Source: Dysidea avara (Eukaryota > Porifera > Demospongiae > Dictyoceratida > Dysideidae). Taken from it: DNA of 64,000 bases. The stretch's first letter is position 1. Each line of letters starts with the position of its first letter. The stretch is from assembly GCF_963678975.1 (NCBI RefSeq), contig NC_089274.1, positions 21,599,133 through 21,663,132 on the forward strand, read 5' to 3'. Below are positions 59,450-64,000 of this stretch, piece after piece. A program made the position numbers and the translations under genes. A model generated the notes under the pieces. That model did no database searches and was not told the DNA's origin. It was given only the letters and a program-made list of their open reading frames with translations.

Positions 59450-60775
59450 ACTGTATAAATGTAATATTACAGCAATACGTGAGTAACACTAGTCGACTAG
59501 TAATGTTTGGACATAACACAGTAATGTGTTAATACTTCATAAGTAATAACTGTAACAAGTGGTAATGTGCTACTTCAGTAATGCATTACTTGACTGTCTG
59601 TTACATAATAGAACATTGCATAGTTACTTCGTTATTGCATACGCATTATGTCCAACATTGTCCGAATGCTATCAATTATCAGATTTATCATCAGTTGAGT
59701 GGGCAAAGTGGCACTACCTGTAGTACTTGAAGCTGATCAAGTCTTTCTGTATTTGATATGAAAGAGCGACTCTTATACTCTTGCAGGTGTTTGGCTTGAT
59801 CCCTATTGGCTACGCATGACAAGTCTAAGTCATTTCTGTAGTTAAAAATTTGTATATAAGTTATTTAAGCTTATATGCATATTAAAAAGTCACCTATATG
59901 AATGGAAAGCTACTTTTATAAGTACTTTTAAGGGCAGATTTAGGGGGTGCATGGGATACTGAAGCAACACCGTCCAAAATTTTACTATGTGCTAGCTAGA
60001 AAGCTAGTAGAAGCTACAGAACAAGCACAGTTGCATCTTAAGCATACAGTGGCAATGAAAATGTGAAAAGAGCAAAAAGGGAAGAGCTAATCATCATTTA
60101 GGAGTCAACAAAAGGGAGTCAAAATGTGTAAAACTGTTTTAAGGTGAAATACTCTAATAGAACTGTCAAGTACTCTAATAGAACATCCATAATTAAAACT
60201 CTTCTAACCACAGACCAGTGCATGTGCATACTGAAATTGACCACCTCTTATTTTTGACTTACTGCTATTTCACCATTGTACCAAATAACCCGCATACCTA
60301 AAAGTTAGAAGTTTATGCCTTTATATGTACAGCTGCAATGATGTGGATGATAATAAATTTTAATAATGGCTTTGTGCATTGTTATCCACATCTTTGCAGT
60401 CATTTCATGGCTGTCACAACTTTTTTCACCCAGAAGGCTACACCCTTTTATACAGCTTGGCAGTTGGTGCGTGGATTTCAATTACATTTAAATATATACA
60501 TATACCCAAAGCCAACATAAACTGGTTTTGAGGTTTGTTTTTACACAAATCATTGTTCTACAGATGCAATGAAACAAACTAGTACTCTACCAATACAGAA
60601 AAATACCTATACTGATCCTATACCAAAGCCAATTTATAATTATTTTGTGCTTGCTTATTCATGGCTATATAAAGTTGTATATATAATATAGTGAATTGTA
60701 TTTATTTGCAATATAGTGTTTTATAGCAAAGTAAATTCCTATTTGATTTTACAGTGACTGTTCTATTAGAGTATC
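59450..60775. other. non-coding interval with GTAAT-rich stretch
   Basis: 59460-59665 is rich in GTAAT/ATTAC blocks and CCAACATTG, reminiscent of the CAGTGTTGGG MITE but too degenerate to delimit. Two CTCTAATAGAAC motifs lie near 60160. Otherwise nothing. Confidence 0.35.
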
Positions 60776-60779
60776 TCTA

Positions 60780-61130
60780 TAACACATCCCAGTTTTAGCA
60801 CGCTACACATATGTGTTTATTGTGCACGAATGCCACAAAATGTGTTGAAATAACACACTTAAAGTATCACATGTGTTAAAACAGTGCTACAAGTGTGCTA
60901 AAGTAGCACATACAAAGCAGCACACTAGCATGTCAAATTAACATGTCAATGTGATCTTTTAGAGAGGTGGTGTGTTGTTTTAGCACACTTTCATTTAAGC
61001 ACACTGTACTGTGTCAAAATAACACACCTATATATGTGCTAAATTAGCACAAATGGAGTAGCATGTACATGTGCTGAAACTGCATGCATGGGGGTATTTT
61101 AGTGTGCTGTTTTAACACACCAGTTTTTAC
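60780..61130. repeat. array of TGTGCTAAAA/TTTTAGCACA-like modules
   Basis: Short motifs such as GTGTGCTAAAGTAGCACA, TTTTAGCACAC and GTGCTAAATTAGCACA recur in both orientations over ~350 bp. Each forms a small palindrome. The origin is unknown; it may be a transposon with many subterminal repeats. Confidence 0.6.
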
Positions 61131-61561
61131 TGCATGCATGTGTAATATTATATAGCTATAGATGATAATTGTCCCTTTTTCCCTCTTTGTTGAAGCAGGA
61201 AGTCTGGTTCTTGTGTGTGGCTCCTTTGAAATGATGTTGCAAGAAGATCGAGTCACTAGCTAATAGCCTGCATGGGACTTTTTCTGAGTTCAGTTTAAAG
61301 AATTATTGACACCTTGCATTAAAACTATATATTATCAAGAGTATATAATGATATCGCTGAGGGCTGTATAGTCTTAATTCTCAAGGGACTATATATGGTC
61401 ATGCAGGATGGTATTGCCGGAGAGAAGGCCAACCATCTGCCTTGTAGCTAGGTCATTTTACTTTTCTAAAGTCTCTCTGGAAGACAGGAAGTAAGTTATA
61501 TCTGGCTAGCTCATATATAGTTATACATTGGATCATATTTTTCTCTTACTCCAGTTGACAG

Positions 61562-61811
61562 ATATCATTGGGTCCACCAACATTCAATGGCACCTACTAT
61601 CAGTACTCTGTGGTGACTGCATGGTCCAGATGCCATTAGCTTATTTGTGATGGCAAGGAATGTTACAGCATTGAACCCCATGCAGGTACCTGGGGTTAGT
61701 ATTTCTACTATGGTTACAGAGAAGTACGAAGATGTGATGGCAGTACTATAAAACAACTAAGTGTTTCACAACAAACCAACCAAGACTTACCAAGGAGCTG
61801 GTTGTATTTAA
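61562..61811 (+). pseudogene. lipocalin pseudogene, last exon
   Basis: After TTGACAG the reading gives LGPPTFNGTYYQYSVVT and then breaks. It resumes as FVMARNVTA (after a slip), YEDVMAVL and NQPRLTKELVV-like remnants. An insertion (CCCATGCAGGTACCTGGGG) disrupts the middle, and a stop lies where the penultimate helix should be. It sits about 0.8 kb upstream of gene D and is closest by eye to gene C. Confidence 0.85.
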
Positions 61812-61814
61812 GTA

Positions 61815-62460
61815 TTTATTTATTTGGGGGAAAGGGCAGACAGCAAAGCTGATTAATCCCTACAAGTTGTAAGTACAATCAAGTTTGAAAATGTAGCTAA
61901 AGTGTTCAGTTCAATTAATTGTGCATGGTGCATGCATGGCAGTGAATTCTATTCCTGCGGCCAAAGTAGCTAACTTGTCATGCCATATCTCAACTTGTCA
62001 TGTATAGCTAGGCACACTGAGTGGTGTTTGTTGGTGGCACAATCAAGTGAAACGGATGATGATGTCTAGTGTGTCTGATGGTGAAATGAACGTCAGTATT
62101 CTGGTAAGGATAAACCAACAGTTTGATGGATTATTTGATAGAACCTCTAGCTTCCCTTTCTTTGCTAACTCAGGGTAACCATTCAGTTCAGCTGTTCCAG
62201 CATAGCACTAACACTACTATAGGACCCATCCAACTGCACGCCTCTGAACCTTTTCTAAATTTGATATCTGAGTCTGACAGTGCATGCAGGTCCCAGGCTA
62301 GCTACTGTACTCCACTCGGCATTACTGATCAAACCGCATTTATAGCAAATAAGCAGATGCCTTGACATGTGATGAACACTTAAGAAAGTTCAACATCCAT
62401 GTTACAGTAGCCTTGTTGGCAACGTTTGTAGTATAATATTGTGGATGTGTTGAATCATAT
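61815..62460. other. spacer upstream of lipocalin D
   Basis: No supported gene; the 80-aa ORF at 62123-62365 has no family signature. Confidence 0.4.
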
Positions 62461-62464
62461 GCTA

Positions 62465-62512
62465 CCATAGATAATAGACACCCCATACGGTAGGGGTGTC
62501 TATTATCTATGG
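62465..62512. repeat. hairpin with 20-bp perfect arms
   Basis: CCATAGATAATAGACACCCC is followed by 8 bp and its exact reverse complement. Located about 107 bp upstream of the lipocalin D ATG. Confidence 0.92.
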
Positions 62513-62541
62513 TGCTACAGCGTCTACTTAGTACTTATTTA

Positions 62542-62555
62542 TGACGTCACACGTG
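62542..62555 (+). promoter_or_regulatory. CRE-like and E-box sites upstream of lipocalin D
   Basis: TGACGTCA (62542-62549) abuts CACGTG (62550-62555), 64-77 bp before the ATG. No TATA box is seen. Confidence 0.5.
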
Positions 62556-62618
62556 ATTGTTGTGCATCCGGCGGTAAATTCAGTTCAGTAAGTAATTGCG
62601 CCAGCTGTGCAGCAAGCG

Positions 62619-63569
62619 ATGAGAAGCTTTATCCTTTTGTCTTTGATTGCTGCGGTTTATGGCATCCAAATCGATACTGTGTCACAGTTGAACATTTCGC
62701 AGTACACTGGATTATGGTATCAGGTAAGGATGTTGTGTTAATGAAAACGCACTGCGACTTCTCTCTCTCCCGCAGGTGTATGGGGACCGATTTACTCAGG
62801 TTTTAGAAGACTGTTACTGCGCAACCGCTAAATGTAAGTGTTAATTTTCCGGGAAACCCTGTCGTCGTGTAAATTTAATTCCGCCATTTTCGCCTTGTAG
62901 ACGGCATAGCTGATAATTCAACTCTAACTATGGCGACTTCTTGCCATTATGGCGCTGCCAATGGCACGTTCAGGTCAAAATCTGGTACAGTACACAGACC
63001 AGATTCCAAAATTCAAGGAAAATTCACTATGAAAATAAATGGAGTGGTTAACCCAGTAGAATGTAAGTGTTTGTAGAGCTCAAATAAACTAGTTTGGGCT
63101 TCATTAGCACTCACTGTTTCATTGTGTCCACACCAAATTATTGTTCTTGTGAATGGGATTGAAAGTTGTTGAGGTGGTTCCCCTAAATTAAATGAGATTC
63201 ATTTTGTGAGCCATAACTACGTAGCAACTTAAAACTTTGTCAGCTTAGAGCTTGTACAGCATGACAATGTGGCAAAGTTTCAAGGTGGACATCTGGAGAT
63301 GGTTTACAGTTTTATCAGACTGGGTTTTATGTATATTAGATTGGGTGATTTATTTGGGACCAGCTACTTTCATGGACAATCTCTACCAGTTCTCTGTGAT
63401 TACTGATGAAGCACAGCTACAACTAGCAGTGCTGGCAAGAAATGTGACTGGATTCATGATCAACTATGCTGAGAAGGTACGGATGCAACTGCAGTTCCAA
63501 GGATTTGACAAGTTAATCAACAAACCAAGGGTAATCTACCAAGGAAGTGATTGTAAATACGCCTCATGA
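62619..63569 (+). CDS. lipocalin D, apolipoprotein-D-like, secreted
   Basis: Four exons: 62619-62723, 62776-62833, 62901-63062 and 63340-63569, all GT-AG, giving 184 aa. Unlike A-C, the start codon and signal peptide share one exon, so the first intron is absent. The signal peptide ends VYG, then IQIDTVSQLNISQYTGLWYQ with G-x-W. VYGDRFTQVLEDCYC, ATAKYGIADNSTLTM and GKFTMKINGVVNPVE follow. WVIYLGPATFMDN, AVLARNVTGFM and VIYQGSDCKYAS complete it. Exon 2 is 6 nt shorter than its counterparts. It is the most divergent member of the cluster but retains the remaining intron positions and phases (0, 1, 1). Confidence 0.92.
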
Positions 63570-63643
63570 GAATATCCCATTCACACTTGTAACTTTTACG
63601 GTGCTGGTTTTATATACCACAAACTTTACTATGTAGGTATGTA

Positions 63644-64000
63644 TCATGATTCATTTTTGTATTCTGTCATATTATCATCAGATGTTACTGAATCCACTTC
63701 TTCACACTGTAGCTTTGTTTGTTGTATTTCTTTCTCCAACCTATCCAATTCTTCTGAACGTGCCGCCTACAAATGAAATTAACCAAACACCTCTTTATAC
63801 ACTTGACTTACGCACCAGTTGGTAACGCATTTTCTTTATTTGATTATGCACACCGGATCTCCAAATCTATAACAAGTTGATGAAAATTAACACGAAGCGC
63901 TAAACTAGCTATCACCTCGCAGGGTTCTCTCGTTTCCATGTTGAGTTGTTTAACCAGCACCCATCGATCAGGGTGTGGCTGATTGGTGATAATGTCCGCA
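63644..64000 (-). CDS. partial coiled-coil gene entering from the right edge
   Basis: The minus-strand last exon (63766-63644) follows an acceptor TTTGTAG and reads AARSEELDRLEKEIQQTKLQ, then CEEVDSVTSDDNMTEYKNES and a stop. Heptad-like leucine and charge spacing suggests a coiled coil. An upstream exon reaches the window edge (64000 to 63916 or further) and reads PHPDRWVLVKQLNMETREPC. Splicing at GAG/GTGATA (63916/63915) keeps phase 0 and joins the frames, but this donor is weak. The unspliced frame VIASLALRVNFHQLVIDLEI also looks coding, so the donor is uncertain. No family recognised. Confidence 0.55.

Noticed and set aside
59460-59665. Fourth copy of the CAGTGTTGGG MITE
   Set aside because: Only GTAAT-rich composition and a CCAACATTG are shared; no matching ends or TSD.

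Overview
This 64-kb window is eukaryotic and most likely from a non-bilaterian marine invertebrate; I favour a demosponge or cnidarian. That is an inference from the gene-poor, AT-rich, repeat-crowded sequence, short GT-AG introns of about 50-70 bp beside longer transposon-filled ones, and the non-LTR retroelement types present. There are no bacterial-style operons.

The main host feature is a dispersed cluster of secreted lipocalins of the apolipoprotein-D type. I could assemble four intact genes exon by exon: gene A (minus, 26855-28987), gene B (plus, 46477-48583), gene C (plus, 52300-56061) and gene D (plus, 62619-63569). At least three decayed lipocalin fragments lie at 22.0, 32.4-32.6 and 61.6 kb. 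A, B and C share an unusual layout in which an 8-nt coding micro-exon carries the ATG, with intron phases 2, 0, 1, 1. D lacks the first intron. All four encode a signal peptide, the lipocalin G-x-W motif, a C-x-C segment followed by A-x-Y/H-Y, and a C-terminal LARN block ending in a conserved cysteine. A, B and D have a CACGTG E-box 64-94 bp upstream of the ATG, and A and B a TATA-like box about 40-50 bp upstream. The promoter-proximal region of C is tandemly duplicated.

Most of the rest is mobile DNA. (i) A nearly complete 3.26-kb non-LTR retrotransposon (33740-36996, minus) encodes an N-terminal Cys cluster, a reverse transcriptase with YADD and a PD-(D/E)XK restriction-like endonuclease. 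It has an A-tail and a 9-bp target-site duplication (TSD), and it has split a roughly 95-bp palindromic MITE. (ii) A related 5'-truncated insertion (39561-40223) has an A-rich tail and a 10-bp TSD. (iii) LINE reverse-transcriptase relics lie at 6.5, 6.9-7.8, 9.5-10.5, 22.8-24.7, 29.9-30.3, 38.3, 40.8-42.1, 43.5-43.8 and 59.1-59.4 kb. (iv) Non-autonomous DNA transposons: three copies of a CAGTGTTGGG family with 8-bp TSDs, several of a second hAT-like family, three of a GGCCACTCC family with TTA TSDs, and large foldback elements. (v) A frameshifted pseudogene of a repetitive family with an XPG-I/FEN-like region and a C-terminal cysteine-rich CXC-like region lies at 4.48-6.08 kb.

Simple-sequence DNA is prominent, including a (CA)n of about 178 bp, a (GT)n of about 138 bp with a G-run, (ATGT)n arrays and a ~32-bp minisatellite at 58.3-59.0 kb. 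A truncated coiled-coil gene enters from the right edge on the minus strand. Long stretches, notably 13.0-16.7, 17.4-19.6, 24.7-26.1 and 29.1-29.9 kb, hold nothing I can support as coding.
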